From the NCBI RefSeq assembly GCF_013403975.1, contig NZ_JABFDH010000005.1, positions 267,082 through 331,081 on the forward strand: a stretch of 64,000 nucleotides of DNA. The letters run 5' to 3'. This document shows, piece after piece, positions 54,485-63,987 of the stretch; positions within the stretch are counted from its first letter, which is position 1; every line of letters begins with the position of its first letter. The notes under the pieces were generated by a model that worked only from the letters and a program-made list of their open reading frames with translations, made no database searches and had not been told where the DNA came from. The translations under genes and the position numbers were made by a program. This stretch comes from Winogradskyella ursingii. GTDB lineage: Bacteria > Bacteroidota > Bacteroidia > Flavobacteriales > Flavobacteriaceae.

Positions 54485-55525
54485 ATGCTAGAACAAAGAC
54501 GTACAACAAATATGCTATTGTTGGTAATTGTTGTGCCACTGATATTTTATCTACTTAAGATTTTATCCTTCATATTCATTCCGTTGATATTTTCAATGTT
54601 TATCGCATTATTGTTTTTGCCGATTATGCGAAATCTTTCACGCAGAAATGTACCTAAATTCATTAGTATTATCATTGTGTTGTTATTGGTATCTGCAGTG
54701 GTCATGGCCGGAATTGAATTGGTAAAATTATCAAGTAAACAAATTATGGCCAATAATACTGAGTTCATGGCAAAGGCAGAGGTAAAAGTAGCCAACTTAA
54801 AGGACTATCTGTCTGAAAATTTTGGCGCTGAATTTGAGGAAGACCAAACCATGCTGGGACAACTTTTCGCAAAAGAAAACTTAGGCACAACATTCGGATT
54901 TTTAAGGACATTCTTTACAACTTTGCTAATGACGGTTTTCTTTGTAGTACTGTGGTTGGCAGAATCTATAAACGTCCATAAACTTTTAAACAGTACACTT
55001 TTAAAAAGAAGGCATACCTCTATAAAAACCTTTATGAAAATTGAAAAAGACCTTATTAAATTCATTAAGGTTAAGTTTTTGGTTAGTGCACTTACAGGAT
55101 TGTTTACTGGTTTGATGTGCGTGTTTTTTGATGTGAGCTTTCCTATTTTTTGGGGACTATTTGCGTTTGTTATTAATTTTGTACAAATGGTAGGCTCTTT
55201 TATTTCGGTAATTTTACTCTCCATTTTTGCTTTTGTAGAACTAGACCCAACAAGTAATTTGTTTTTCTTTATTCTCTCAATTACAGGCGTACAAGTTCTT
55301 TTTGGTGCTATTTTAGAGCCAATTTTTATGGGAAAATCGTTTTCCATAAATGTTATTGCTGTTTTGGTAATGCTCATGTTTTGGGGTTTTTTATGGGGAA
55401 TCCCTGGTTTAATTATGGCCATACCAATAACGGTTTTCATAAAGATAATTTTGGAACAATTTCCGAGTACAAAAGTTATTGCCAGTTTACTCTCAGGAAA
55501 CCAAACAAATCCAAGCGATTTGTAA
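54485..55525 (+). CDS. AI-2E family transporter
   Basis: A 346-residue inner-membrane protein with about eight helices: LLFLPIMRNLSRRNVPKFISIIIVLLLV early, the amphipathic central domain with EFMAKAEVKVANLKDYL, and the late GAILEPIFMGKSFSINVIAVLVMLMFWGFLWGIPG pattern typical of PerM/AI-2E transporters. Substrate is unknown; quorum-signal export is a family label only. It stands alone. Confidence 0.9.
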   Translation: MLEQRRTTNMLLLVIVVPLIFYLLKILSFIFIPLIFSMFIALLFLPIMRNLSRRNVPKFISIIIVLLLVSAVVMAGIELVKLSSKQIMANNTEFMAKAEVKVANLKDYLSENFGAEFEEDQTMLGQLFAKENLGTTFGFLRTFFTTLLMTVFFVVLWLAESINVHKLLNSTLLKRRHTSIKTFMKIEKDLIKFIKVKFLVSALTGLFTGLMCVFFDVSFPIFWGLFAFVINFVQMVGSFISVILLSIFAFVELDPTSNLFFFILSITGVQVLFGAILEPIFMGKSFSINVIAVLVMLMFWGFLWGIPGLIMAIPITVFIKIILEQFPSTKVIASLLSGNQTNPSDL

Positions 55526-55581
55526 AAGTGACGAGAAAAAAACTGTAATTTTAAGTATCTTTCTACTTCAAAATTATAAGT

Positions 55582-56499
55582 ATGGTTCACGGTACCCACA
55601 ATGCGTTAGAAGACTCAAGAAATAACGATATTTTAATTTCAATTAATGATGAATTATTTCCTCGTAACGATGCTAAAATTTCGGTATTCGATAGTGGTTA
55701 TCTAGTAGGTGATGGTGTTTGGGAAGCTTTAAGATTGCACCAGGGTGTTTTGGTTTTTCAAGATGATCATTTTAATCGCCTATGGCAGTCGGCGGCAGCC
55801 GTTGGAATGAATTTACCTTTTACTAAAGCAGAACTCGCTAAAAAAGTTTGGAATGCTCTAGATGCCAATAACATGACAGATGGTGTTCATGTTAGAATAA
55901 TGGTGACTCGTGGTATTAAGAAAACACCATCCCAAGATCCTAGACTAACGATTTCCGGACCAAATCTGGTTGTAATTCCTGAATATAAAAAAGCATCAAA
56001 AGAATCAAAAGAAGAAGGAATTACTCTCTTTACAAGTACCATTAGACGAGGGTCTCCAGATTATTTAGATCCACGGTTAAACTGTCATAGTAAACTTCAC
56101 GAAGTGCAAGCACTAATCCAAGCCATCCAGGCTGGTGCAGACGAAGCTCTTATGTTAGATATTAACGGATTTGTTGCTACTTGTAATGCTACTAATTTTT
56201 TCATTATTAAAAATGACGAAGTTTGGACTTCAACAAGTAAATATTGTATGAATGGAATTACTAGGGGCAAAGTGATTGAGGTTTGTAAAGCGAATGACAT
56301 TCCGTGTTTTGAAAAAGATTTTTCGCTTTTTGATGTTTATGGCGCAGATGAAGCCTTTGTAACAGGAACTTTTGGTGGTTTAACACCTGTTATCAAAATT
56401 GATGGCCGAACAATTGGATCAGGTAATTATGGTAAAAACACCAAAAAATTGAGTGGGCTTTACAATGATCTCATCGAAAAAATGGTAAATCATGGATAA
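55582..56499 (+). CDS. Class IV PLP-dependent aminotransferase
   Basis: A 305-residue fold type IV enzyme. The substrate-facing strand FDSGYLVGDGVWEALRLHQG, the Schiff-base lysine at about 171 (HSKLHEVQ), the conserved Glu near FVATCNATNFF and the late GTFGGLTPVIKIDGR are all visible. Members include branched-chain aminotransferase, D-amino-acid aminotransferase and aminodeoxychorismate lyase; the substrate here cannot be decided. Its coding end overlaps the sulfotransferase start by 8 bp, so the two are functionally linked. Confidence 0.9.
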   Translation: MVHGTHNALEDSRNNDILISINDELFPRNDAKISVFDSGYLVGDGVWEALRLHQGVLVFQDDHFNRLWQSAAAVGMNLPFTKAELAKKVWNALDANNMTDGVHVRIMVTRGIKKTPSQDPRLTISGPNLVVIPEYKKASKESKEEGITLFTSTIRRGSPDYLDPRLNCHSKLHEVQALIQAIQAGADEALMLDINGFVATCNATNFFIIKNDEVWTSTSKYCMNGITRGKVIEVCKANDIPCFEKDFSLFDVYGADEAFVTGTFGGLTPVIKIDGRTIGSGNYGKNTKKLSGLYNDLIEKMVNHG

Positions 56500-57217
56500 T
56501 ATAAAACGTATTTGTCTTTGGTCTGGACCTCGTAATATCTCTACAGCATTAATGTATTCTTTTGCCCAAAGAAGCGATACAAAAGTTTTTGATGAACCGC
56601 TATACGCTTATTATCTCTCTAACCATCCCGAAGCGCACCAATACCATCCTGGAGCAGAAGACATCTTAAGCACCATGGAAAATAATGGGGCAGAAGTTGT
56701 GAATATGATGTTGAGAAATAACGAAAAACCTGTATTATTTTTTAAGCATATGACACATCATCTACTGAGTTTAAATCGAGATTTTATGAAGAATACCATA
56801 AATGTGATCTTAACTAGAGATCCAAAAGACATGCTTCCCTCTTTTGATAAGGTTATTGAAAATCCCACTATTAATGATGTGGGTTACAGCCTTCATACGG
56901 AATTATTAAATTATTTTCAGGATAATGAAATTCCATTCTCAGTTTTAGATTCTAAAAAAGTGCTTTTAAATCCTGAAAAAACGCTGAAAAAATTATGTGA
57001 ATTCGCTAATATTCCTTTTGAAACCAACATGTTGAGTTGGATCCCTCAAAAAAGAAAAGAAGATGGTATTTGGGCCAAATACTGGTATGACAATGTGCAT
57101 AAATCTTCAGGTTTTTTAAAGTATAAAACCAAACAAGAACAATTTCCCAATCATCTTAAACCACTTTTAAATGAATGCTTGCCTCATTATAAAGAGCTGC
57201 TGCAACATACAATTTAG
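56492..57217 (+). CDS. Sulfotransferase-fold family protein
   Basis: A 241-residue cytosolic protein starting with the phosphosulfate-binding-like loop LWSGPRNISTALMYSFAQR, followed by VFDEPLYAYYL. The later LTRDPKDMLPSFDKVI corresponds to the 3'-phosphate-binding region (RDP...S). This fold moves sulfate from PAPS, but some members handle other groups. It is coupled to the class IV aminotransferase (8-bp overlap), an association that suggests joint processing of an amino-acid-like compound. Activity is uncertain. Confidence 0.82.
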   Translation: MDNIKRICLWSGPRNISTALMYSFAQRSDTKVFDEPLYAYYLSNHPEAHQYHPGAEDILSTMENNGAEVVNMMLRNNEKPVLFFKHMTHHLLSLNRDFMKNTINVILTRDPKDMLPSFDKVIENPTINDVGYSLHTELLNYFQDNEIPFSVLDSKKVLLNPEKTLKKLCEFANIPFETNMLSWIPQKRKEDGIWAKYWYDNVHKSSGFLKYKTKQEQFPNHLKPLLNECLPHYKELLQHTI

Positions 57218-57282
57218 ATTCTTAAAAGAATGGTAAATCCATTAATGGACACTAAAAAATGATTATATTTCGTTTTAAACCC

Positions 57283-58548
57283 ATGACATTGAAAAACCTG
57301 CACTTTCTAATTATTTCGCTTTTTTTAGGTCTGAACGTTCATGCATCCTACATCCTAATTCCCATGGATGCAGAAACTCAGGATAATCATTTAAAAGCAT
57401 ACGGTGTGACTTATTGGACTTTGGAGCGTGAGCTAAAAGTAAAGTGGTTATTGAATTATAGAGGAGGCTCTTTCTTATTGCCAGATGCGGAAATAATACA
57501 GCGTGAATGCCAAATCAGAGGTGTTTCTTTTGAAGTAATTTCCGACTCACAAGCTGCTCAAATCTTAGCTGACATTAGTAGTCCTGCTGTGAATCAAGAG
57601 GCTGTGGTTTTAGAAAAAGCTCCAAAAATAGCGGTCTATACACCATATGGAAAGCAACCTTGGGATGATGCAGTAACTATGGTTTTGACTTATGCCGAAA
57701 TTCCATATGAAACTATTTACGACGAAGAAGTTCTAGAAGATGAATTGTTGTTATACGATTGGTTACATCTTCACCATGAGGACTTTACCGGACAGTTTGG
57801 AAAATTTTATAGTTCGTACCGCACGGCAGCTTGGTATATTGAAGAAAAAAAATCGGCTGAGGCATTAGCAGAAAAATTAGGATATAGTAAAGTTTCAGAT
57901 GCAAAATTGGCAGTCGCACTAAAGATTAGAAATTATGTTGCAGGTGGTGGCTTTATGTTCGCTATGTGTTCTGCAACAGATAGTTTTGATATTGCGTTAT
58001 CAGCAGAAAATGTCGATATCTGTGAACCTATGTTTGATGGTGACGGTAGCGATGCTGGTTACCAGAACAAAATAGATTTCTCCAAAACCTTTGCATTCAA
58101 GGATTATATATTAGAACGAAACCCCAACGTTTACGAGTTTTCATCTATTGATATGACTCGAAAACGTCAAATCCCGTTTCAAACTGATTATTTTTCTTTA
58201 ATGGAGTATTCGGCAAAATGGGATCCAATACCTACAATGTTAACACAAAATCATACTGCTTTGGTGAAAGGGTTTATGGGACAAACAACATCTTTTACCA
58301 GAGATCAAATAAAGTCTAATGTTTTAGTAATGGGTGAGAATAAAACAAATGGCGAAGCCAAATATATACATGGCATTAAGGGAAAAGGCTTTTTTACATT
58401 TTATGGCGGTCATGATCCTGAGGATTATACCCATAAAGTCGGTGACCCTAAAACAGAACTAGATTTACACCCAACATCTCCAGGCTATAGGTTAATTTTA
58501 AATAACGTATTATTTCCTGCGGCAAAAAAAAAGAAGCAAAAAACTTAA
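57283..58548 (+). CDS. Exported protein often labelled asparagine synthetase B, label not supported
   Basis: A 421-residue protein with a signal peptide (LFLGLNVHA). ATG 57283 is chosen over one 8 codons earlier. It has none of the asparagine synthetase features: no N-terminal Cys nucleophile for glutaminase, no PP-loop SGGxDS motif. Instead it shows KIAVYTPYGKQPWDDAVTMVLTY and ... LLLYDWLHLHHEDFTGQF, then GGFMFAMCSATDSFDIAL, a layout like a glutamine-amidotransferase-like alpha/beta fold. Its function is unknown. It sits between the sulfotransferase and a cyclase gene. Confidence 0.7.
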   Translation: MTLKNLHFLIISLFLGLNVHASYILIPMDAETQDNHLKAYGVTYWTLERELKVKWLLNYRGGSFLLPDAEIIQRECQIRGVSFEVISDSQAAQILADISSPAVNQEAVVLEKAPKIAVYTPYGKQPWDDAVTMVLTYAEIPYETIYDEEVLEDELLLYDWLHLHHEDFTGQFGKFYSSYRTAAWYIEEKKSAEALAEKLGYSKVSDAKLAVALKIRNYVAGGGFMFAMCSATDSFDIALSAENVDICEPMFDGDGSDAGYQNKIDFSKTFAFKDYILERNPNVYEFSSIDMTRKRQIPFQTDYFSLMEYSAKWDPIPTMLTQNHTALVKGFMGQTTSFTRDQIKSNVLVMGENKTNGEAKYIHGIKGKGFFTFYGGHDPEDYTHKVGDPKTELDLHPTSPGYRLILNNVLFPAAKKKKQKT

Positions 58549-58561
58549 ATAACTGATTGTA

Positions 58562-59635
58562 ATGTTTGCACTTAAGCAATTTTTTAGATTGTTTTTTTAT
58601 TCTATCATTTTTTGGTCGTTTGCTTTTTGCTTTTTCATTCTAATAAGATATTTTGCAAGACACCAAGAACGTGTAGAAACTGAAAAATTAGCAGAAATGG
58701 TGACTGCTTCTGAATATTTAATTTTTGGAGTTCTACTAGGCGTAATGGTAGCTATTGTCTATTCCATTGTAGAATTTATTTTCGATAAGTTTCTTTCTAG
58801 GATATTACATCTCGGTCTAATACTTTTAGTTAAGTCCTTTATTTATTTAGGCTTTTTAATCTTTTCTTTAACGTTCATTGCTCATTTAGCGGAAGCTTAT
58901 ATCCAAGTAGATTTTCCTAATGAAAGAGGTTGGTGGATATCAAGCAAGATATTTTGGTTGGTAACGGCTTATTTTATTTTATGCTCCTTATTTTTTTCAT
59001 TCATAAGAATTTCTAATAATAAATTTGGAAGAGGTGTTATTCTAAATATGCTTTTAGGTAGATACAGGAAACCTAGAGAGGTAGAACGTATTTTAATGTT
59101 TATAGATTTGAAATCTTCAACAACTATAGCCGAGAAACTAGGTCATTTAGAATACAGTAAGTTTATTCAAGATTGTTTTTATTATTTAAATCGAACGGTA
59201 GACAAATACAATGCAGAGATATATCAGTATGTTGGTGATGAGGCCGTTTTAACATGGCGTGTTCCACAAGGTTTCAAAAGGTTGAATTGTTTAAGGATTT
59301 TTTTTGAATATGATAGGAAACTAAAAAAACATTCTAAATACTATATAAAAAAATACGGTGTTGTACCTGAATTCAAAGCGGGTGTACATTGTGGAAAAAT
59401 TATAATAACCGAAGTGGGTACAATTAAAAAAGAACTTGCATATCACGGAGATGTGATAAATACAACATCTCGCATACAAGAACTTTGTAATGATTATAAT
59501 GAATCTTTATTGGTTTCAGAGGAATTGCTGAACCATTTAAATTTATCTTCGAAGTATAAAGCAGAATCACTAGGAAATGAATTATTGGAAGGGAAAACTG
59601 AATCTCTTAAATTGTTTGCAATAAATAAAATATAG
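58562..59635 (+). CDS. Membrane-bound class III adenylate/guanylate cyclase
   Basis: A 357-residue protein with four membrane helices (about 12-30, 52-72, 82-108, 130-150) and a C-terminal class III cyclase homology domain (about 175-340). The metal-binding Asp residues are present at Asp-182 (FIDLKSST) and in QYVGDEAV (about Asp-226); HGDVINTTSRIQE carries the base-recognition Asp, the Asn and the transition-state Arg. The active site looks intact, so it may make cAMP or cGMP. The membrane sensor lacks a known ligand domain. It lies 13 bp after the previous gene. Confidence 0.9.
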   Translation: MFALKQFFRLFFYSIIFWSFAFCFFILIRYFARHQERVETEKLAEMVTASEYLIFGVLLGVMVAIVYSIVEFIFDKFLSRILHLGLILLVKSFIYLGFLIFSLTFIAHLAEAYIQVDFPNERGWWISSKIFWLVTAYFILCSLFFSFIRISNNKFGRGVILNMLLGRYRKPREVERILMFIDLKSSTTIAEKLGHLEYSKFIQDCFYYLNRTVDKYNAEIYQYVGDEAVLTWRVPQGFKRLNCLRIFFEYDRKLKKHSKYYIKKYGVVPEFKAGVHCGKIIITEVGTIKKELAYHGDVINTTSRIQELCNDYNESLLVSEELLNHLNLSSKYKAESLGNELLEGKTESLKLFAINKI

Positions 59636-59733
59636 AATATTGAAATTAAGTAAATAATTTTAAAAAGAATGAAAACATACTGTGAACAAAATATAAATCT
59701 TATTTAAATCGAATTAATAAAAAGTGGGTTATA

Positions 59734-60156
59734 ATGAGATTCTTTCAAAAAGAAATTAGGCTTCAAACTTATCCAAGAGGGTTTCACTTAATTACTTCAG
59801 ATGTGTTAAATGCCATTCCTGAAATTAGTCAGCTTTCAGTTGGACAATTGCATGTGTTTATAAAGCATACTTCGGCTAGTTTAACCATTAATGAAAATGC
59901 AGATCCTACGGTAAGGTTGGATTTTGAAAGCCACATCAATAAAATGGTACCAGAAAATCAGGCCTATTACAAACATACATTTGAAGGATCAGATGATATG
60001 CCGGCACATATTAAGGCTGCTTTAATGGGAAGTTCTGTTCAAATTCCTATTACAAACGGTAAATTAAATATTGGTATTTGGCAAGGTATTTACTTTTGTG
60101 AACATAGAAATAATGCTTCTGGAAGGCACCTTGTAATTACAGCTTTTGGAAGCTAA
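59734..60156 (+). CDS. YjbQ-family protein (secondary thiamine-phosphate synthase type)
   Basis: A 140-residue compact beta-rich protein with the YjbQ signature HTSASLTINENADPTVRLDFE and the C-terminal GIYFCEHRNNASGRHLVITAFG. E. coli YjbQ has weak thiamine-phosphate synthase activity and binds metal through the conserved His and Glu. No thiamine genes are near. It is probably monocistronic and ends opposite the rplT operon. Confidence 0.9.
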   Translation: MRFFQKEIRLQTYPRGFHLITSDVLNAIPEISQLSVGQLHVFIKHTSASLTINENADPTVRLDFESHINKMVPENQAYYKHTFEGSDDMPAHIKAALMGSSVQIPITNGKLNIGIWQGIYFCEHRNNASGRHLVITAFGS

Positions 60157-60174
60157 AAGAATTAATAGAAAACA

Positions 60175-60206
60175 AAAAATCCGATTCTAAAGAATCGGAT
60201 TATTAT
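60175..60206 (-). terminator. Terminator of the thrS-infC-rpmI-rplT operon
   Basis: AATCCGATTC and GAATCGGATT (60178-60187 and 60192-60201) form a 10-bp stem with a TAAA loop. Read on the minus strand it is followed by six T residues, so it best ends the ribosomal operon; on the plus strand it may also end yjbQ. Confidence 0.8.
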
Positions 60207-60243
60207 TAAAGCGAAATGTTATTATTAATATGGCTAAAAAGCC

Positions 60244-60588
60244 TTACTTAACTTTGTTTACTATAGCTTCAAAAGCTTCTGGATGATTCATTGCTAAATC
60301 CGCCAAAACCTTACGGTTTAAGTTGATATTATTAGCTTTTAAACCTCCCATTAATTTTGAATAGCTCATTCCATGTTGTCTAGCACCTGCGTTAATACGC
60401 ATAATCCATAAAGCACGGAATGTTCTCTTTTTGTTTCTGCGGTCTCTATACGAATATTGCATCGCTTTGTCCACAGCATTTTTTGCTACTGTCCAAACGT
60501 TTTTACGTCTTCCAAAGTAGCCTTTTGCTTGCTTAAGAACCTTTTTTCTTCTAGCTCTTTTTGCAACTGAATTTACTGATCTTGGCAT
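60244..60588 (-). CDS. rplT: 50S ribosomal protein L20
   Basis: A 114-residue basic protein with the L20 pattern [23 protein letters not shown] and [39 protein letters not shown]20 binds 23S rRNA early in 50S assembly and in some bacteria represses rpmI-rplT translation through a pseudoknot. It is the last gene of the operon; the 105-bp gap to rpmI could hold such a control site, but I see no clear structure. Confidence 0.98.
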   Translation of the reverse strand: MPRSVNSVAKRARRKKVLKQAKGYFGRRKNVWTVAKNAVDKAMQYSYRDRRNKKRTFRALWIMRINAGARQHGMSYSKLMGGLKANNINLNRKVLADLAMNHPEAFEAIVNKVK

Positions 60589-60693
60589 TTCTTTTAATTG
60601 TTTTTTGTAGTAGGCGGTCTTTAAATTGACACTTGCTAAATATTTTTGCCTAACTCCAGGGTTTATAAATTGTTTTAACCGGTTAAAATAATC

Positions 60694-60891
60694 TTACTTT
60701 AAACGTAACATTGTTTTAACATTGTCCTCATCGTGCTTATGTACCAAAGCATCGTGGGTTAACTTAAGCTTACGCTTTTTAGATTTTTTTGTCAAAATAT
60801 GACTCTTAAAAGCGTGCTTTCTCTTAATCTTACCGGTGCCAGTTAGTTTGAAACGTTTCTTAGCACTCGATTTTGTTTTCATTTTAGGCAT
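60694..60891 (-). CDS. rpmI: 50S ribosomal protein L35
   Basis: A 65-residue basic protein: [20 protein letters not shown] followed by [21 protein letters not shown], the L35 signature. Typical length. It lies between infC (88 bp upstream) and rplT, the widely conserved order. Confidence 0.98.
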   Translation of the reverse strand: MPKMKTKSSAKKRFKLTGTGKIKRKHAFKSHILTKKSKKRKLKLTHDALVHKHDEDNVKTMLRLK

Positions 60892-60979
60892 TTTGTCCTT
60901 TTTTTAATTTTACGTTTCGCTTATTTTATGCTGAACTTGATTCAGTATTTTAATTTTTAGTAATTAACTTTATTAAAAG

Positions 60980-61537
60980 CTATTTATTTTTCTTAGGAGC
61001 GATGAACATTATCATTCGTTTACCTTCAAGCTTTGGCATTTGTTCTACTTTACCATACTCTTCAAGGTCTTGAGCTAATCTCAATAATAATATCTGTCCT
61101 TGTTCCTTAAAAACAATCGATCGTCCTTTAAAGAAAACAAAAGCTTTAAGCTTTGCCCCGTCCTTCAAGAATTTTTCGGCATGTTTCTTTTTAAACTCAT
61201 AGTCGTGGTCATCTGTGTTAGGCCCAAACCTAATTTCCTTAACCGTGACTTTGGTGGCTTTTGCCTTTAACGCTTTTTCTCGCTTCTTTTGTTCGTAAAG
61301 AAACTTCTTATAATCCATTACCTTACAAACAGGAGGTTTCGCATTTGGCGAAATCTCTACAAGATCTAAACCTTGTTCATCGGCAATGGATAAAGCTTTT
61401 TTGATAGGGTATATTCCTATTTCGACATTATCTCCGACAAGTCTTACTTCTTCAGATCTAATTTTAGAATTAATTCTGTGCTTATCTTCTTGAGATGCAC
61501 GTCTGTTGTAACTCCTTCTGTTTCTACGTATTGCTAT
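60980..61537 (-). CDS. infC: Translation initiation factor IF-3, AUA start
   Basis: The 185-residue IF-3 includes the N-domain [39 protein letters not shown], then the C-domain from [14 protein letters not shown]. The N-domain lies in frame but has no ATG, GTG or TTG: an in-frame TAA sits at 61541-61543, then GTC, ATA (61537), GCA, ATA, CGT. The only Met near is at 61318, which would cut off the whole N-domain. AUA at 61537 is the best start; the AUA at 61531 is second. E. coli infC starts at AUU and self-limits through IF-3's rejection of such codons, so the same feedback is likely. It follows thrS by 27 bp. Confidence 0.9.
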   Translation of the reverse strand: MAIRRNRRSYNRRASQEDKHRINSKIRSEEVRLVGDNVEIGIYPIKKALSIADEQGLDLVEISPNAKPPVCKVMDYKKFLYEQKKREKALKAKATKVTVKEIRFGPNTDDHDYEFKKKHAEKFLKDGAKLKAFVFFKGRSIVFKEQGQILLLRLAQDLEEYGKVEQMPKLEGKRMIMFIAPKKNK

Positions 61538-61564
61538 GACTTATATATTTTAATTAAACGTTAT

Positions 61565-63505
61565 TTATTTAAAAGTTTTTAAACTTTTATTTACTTTTCT
61601 ATTTATAATTTCTATGAAATCTTTAGCACTTATTGTGCCAAGATCTTCACCTCCGTGCTCTCGAACAGTTATTGTATTATCCTCCTCTTCTTGTTCGCCT
61701 ACAATAATCATGTACGGGAACTTTTGCATTTCAGCTTCACGAATTTTCTTACCAACAGTTTCGTTTCTGTTATCCGTAAGGGCGCGAATTTCGGCATTTT
61801 CTAGCAAATTTAAAACTTTTTCGGCGTATTTTTCATATTTCTCACTAATAGAGATAATAATTACCTGCTCTGGCATCAGCCAAAGTGGGAAATTACCGCC
61901 TGTATGTTCCAATAAAATAGCTACAAAACGTTCCATACTTCCAAAAGGAGCACGATGAATCATTACAGGTCTATGCATTTCGTTGTCACTACCTTTGTAG
62001 GTTAATTCAAAACGTTCTGGTAGGTTATAGTCAACCTGTATGGTGCCTAGTTGCCATTGACGACCAAGAGCGTCTTTTACCATAAAGTCTAATTTTGGTC
62101 CGTAAAAGGCGGCCTCTCCAGTTTCTACGACAAAATTTAAACCTTTGTCTTTTGCTGCATTCAAAATAGCAGTCTCTGCTTTATCCCAATTTTCGCTACT
62201 ACCAATATATTTATCCGGATTTTCAGGATCACGCAGAGATACTTGTGCAGTGAAGTTCTCAAAACCTAAAGAACCAAAAACATATAGCACTAAGTCGATG
62301 ACTTCCTTAAATTCAGCATCTAATTGGTCTGGTGTACAAAAAATATGTGCATCATCTTGAGTGAATCCTCTTACACGCGTTAAGCCATGCAACTCACCAC
62401 TTTGCTCATATCTATACACTGTACCGAATTCGGCAAATCGTTTTGGTAATTCTTTATAAGAAAATGGTCTGGAATTATATATTTCGCAATGGTGCGGACA
62501 ATTCATAGGTTTTAAAAGAAACTCTTCTCCTTCAGCTGGTGTAGTAATAGGTTGAAAACTATCTTCGCCGTACTTAGCATAATGCCCAGAAGTGACGTAA
62601 AGTTCTTTTTGCCCGATATGAGGTGTAACCACCATTTCATAACCGGCTTTTTTCTGTGCAGCTTTTAGGAAGTTTTCTAAACGCTCCCTTAGTGCGGCAC
62701 CTTTTGGCAGCCACAATGGCAATCCTTGACCTACTTTCTGAGAGAAAGTAAACAGTTCAAGTTCTTTGCCCAATTTTCTGTGATCACGTTTTTTAGCCTC
62801 CTCTAATAAGTGTAAATATTCGGTGAGTTCTTTCTGCTTTGGGAACGAAATGCCATAAACTCTAGTTAATTGCTTCTCATTTTCATCTCCTTTATAATAT
62901 GCTCCGGCAACACTCAAAATTTTAACAGCTTTTATAATTCCGGTATTCGGAATATGCCCACCGCGACATAAGTCAGTAAATGTGGAATGATCGCAAAAAC
63001 TTATTGTGCCATCTTCTAAACCTTCGATAAGATCAACCTTATAATTATTATTGTCTTTATAATAAGATAACGCTTCGGCTTTTGAAACTTCTCGCATTTT
63101 AAAGTCGTGCTTACCACGAGCAATTTCTATCATCTTATTTTCAATTGCCTTAAAGTCTTTCTCAGAAATTGTACCCTCGCCTAAATCAACATCATAGTAA
63201 AACCCATTTTCAATCGCAGGACCAACCCAAAGCTTCACGCCAGGATATAATTCCTCTAAAGCTTGAGCCAAAACATGTGCAGACGAATGCCAAAATGCTT
63301 TTTTACCAGCTTCGTCTCTAAATGTATATAAAGTTAGACTACCATTAGTGGTTAAAGGAGTGGTGGTTTCAACAACATTATCGTTGAATTTTGCTGAAAT
63401 GACATTACGAGCAAATCCCTCGCTAATATCTACAGCCACTTCATAAGGTGTCACACCTTTCTCAAAAGATCTAACCGAACCGTCAGGTAGAGTAATTTTA
63501 ATCAT
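61565..63505 (-). CDS. thrS: Threonyl-tRNA synthetase
   Basis: A 646-residue class II synthetase: TGS domain (about 1-62), editing domain (about 65-230, with [11 protein letters not shown] and the HxxxH/Cys set in [16 protein letters not shown]), catalytic core (about 245-535, motif 2 [22 protein letters not shown], zinc Cys in [12 protein letters not shown]) and anticodon-binding domain. First gene of the thrS-infC-rpmI-rplT operon, with a consensus promoter directly upstream. Confidence 0.98.
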   Translation of the reverse strand: MIKITLPDGSVRSFEKGVTPYEVAVDISEGFARNVISAKFNDNVVETTTPLTTNGSLTLYTFRDEAGKKAFWHSSAHVLAQALEELYPGVKLWVGPAIENGFYYDVDLGEGTISEKDFKAIENKMIEIARGKHDFKMREVSKAEALSYYKDNNNYKVDLIEGLEDGTISFCDHSTFTDLCRGGHIPNTGIIKAVKILSVAGAYYKGDENEKQLTRVYGISFPKQKELTEYLHLLEEAKKRDHRKLGKELELFTFSQKVGQGLPLWLPKGAALRERLENFLKAAQKKAGYEMVVTPHIGQKELYVTSGHYAKYGEDSFQPITTPAEGEEFLLKPMNCPHHCEIYNSRPFSYKELPKRFAEFGTVYRYEQSGELHGLTRVRGFTQDDAHIFCTPDQLDAEFKEVIDLVLYVFGSLGFENFTAQVSLRDPENPDKYIGSSENWDKAETAILNAAKDKGLNFVVETGEAAFYGPKLDFMVKDALGRQWQLGTIQVDYNLPERFELTYKGSDNEMHRPVMIHRAPFGSMERFVAILLEHTGGNFPLWLMPEQVIIISISEKYEKYAEKVLNLLENAEIRALTDNRNETVGKKIREAEMQKFPYMIIVGEQEEEDNTITVREHGGEDLGTISAKDFIEIINRKVNKSLKTFK

Positions 63506-63532
63506 TATATATATGGTATAAATTTTAGCCTA

Positions 63533-63562
63533 CAAAGATATACCTATATATATAATGGACAA
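63533..63562 (-). promoter_or_regulatory. Promoter of the thrS operon
   Basis: On the minus strand, TTG (complement of CAA 63560-63562), a 19-base spacer and TATCTTTG (63540-63533). The leader is about 25 bases, too short for a T-box riboswitch or an operator arm as in E. coli thrS. Confidence 0.78.
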
Positions 63563-63594
63563 AGTGAAGTTTCCTATAAATTTTAGTAGTGCTT

Positions 63595-63790
63595 TGCTTT
63601 AGCCTTTTTGAAGGCGGAAGCGTGGCGCTATCCAATGTGTCTTTGTTTTCAGGCCAAGTTCGAGGATTCTTTGACTTAGCCTTGGCTCAGTTTAGAGGCT
63701 ATTTCAAGGGCGCGTAAAGGAAAGCGTGATACCGCCATGGCTTTAGTACGCTTGCCATTATGCTTTATTGTCGGGAGAAAATATATTTTT
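63595..63790. other. GC-richer non-coding stretch of unknown nature before the edge promoter
   Basis: This part of the 495-bp gap after thrS is clearly richer in G and C than its surroundings, with segments such as GGCGGAAGCGTGGCGCTATCC and GTAAAGGAAAGCGTGATACCGCC. No frame is longer than about 50 codons and none resembles a protein I know. It could be a structured RNA, a conserved spacer near a ribosomal operon or a decayed gene. The remaining gap (63506-63594, 63791-63860) is AT-rich. Confidence 0.5.
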
Positions 63791-63866
63791 TTCAGTAGCA
63801 AGTCTTTGTTAGACAGGATGTTGAAAGAGTGTTTTTAAATATCTCAAAATATTTTCAAAAAAGGTG

Positions 63867-63896
63867 TTGCGGGAATGAAAAAGGGTTCTATATTTG
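63867..63896 (+). promoter_or_regulatory. Strong stable-RNA-type promoter heading out of the window
   Basis: TTG at 63867-63869, a 19-bp spacer, TATATTTG at 63889-63896, then CACCCC: the same core and discriminator as the tRNA-Lys promoter. The downstream sequence has CAGGAGTTCATTG, which resembles flavobacterial rRNA leaders. No gene follows before the edge. Confidence 0.75.
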
Positions 63897-63987
63897 CACC
63901 CCGAAACAAAGGCAGCATGTCAAGTTTCAGGAGTTCATTGCCATACGAAGCGTCACCGAAAAAAGAATTTCAAATTTTTTTCAGATA

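Noticed and set aside
54805..55599. 264-codon open frame antisense to the AI-2E transporter
   Set aside because: The plus-strand frame is a recognised transporter with normal length; the antisense translation is Lys/Ile-rich with no known motif, as expected of a shadow in AT-rich DNA.
60980..61318. Short IF-3 starting at Met 61318
   Set aside because: It would lack the conserved N-domain, which is intact and in frame directly upstream.
63506..63560. T-box or leader-peptide control of thrS
   Set aside because: The promoter lies only about 25 bases before the start codon, leaving no room for such a structure.
63681..63838. About 50-codon plus-strand frame in the GC-rich stretch
   Set aside because: No start before the middle, no known family, and composition that fits structured or spacer DNA better.
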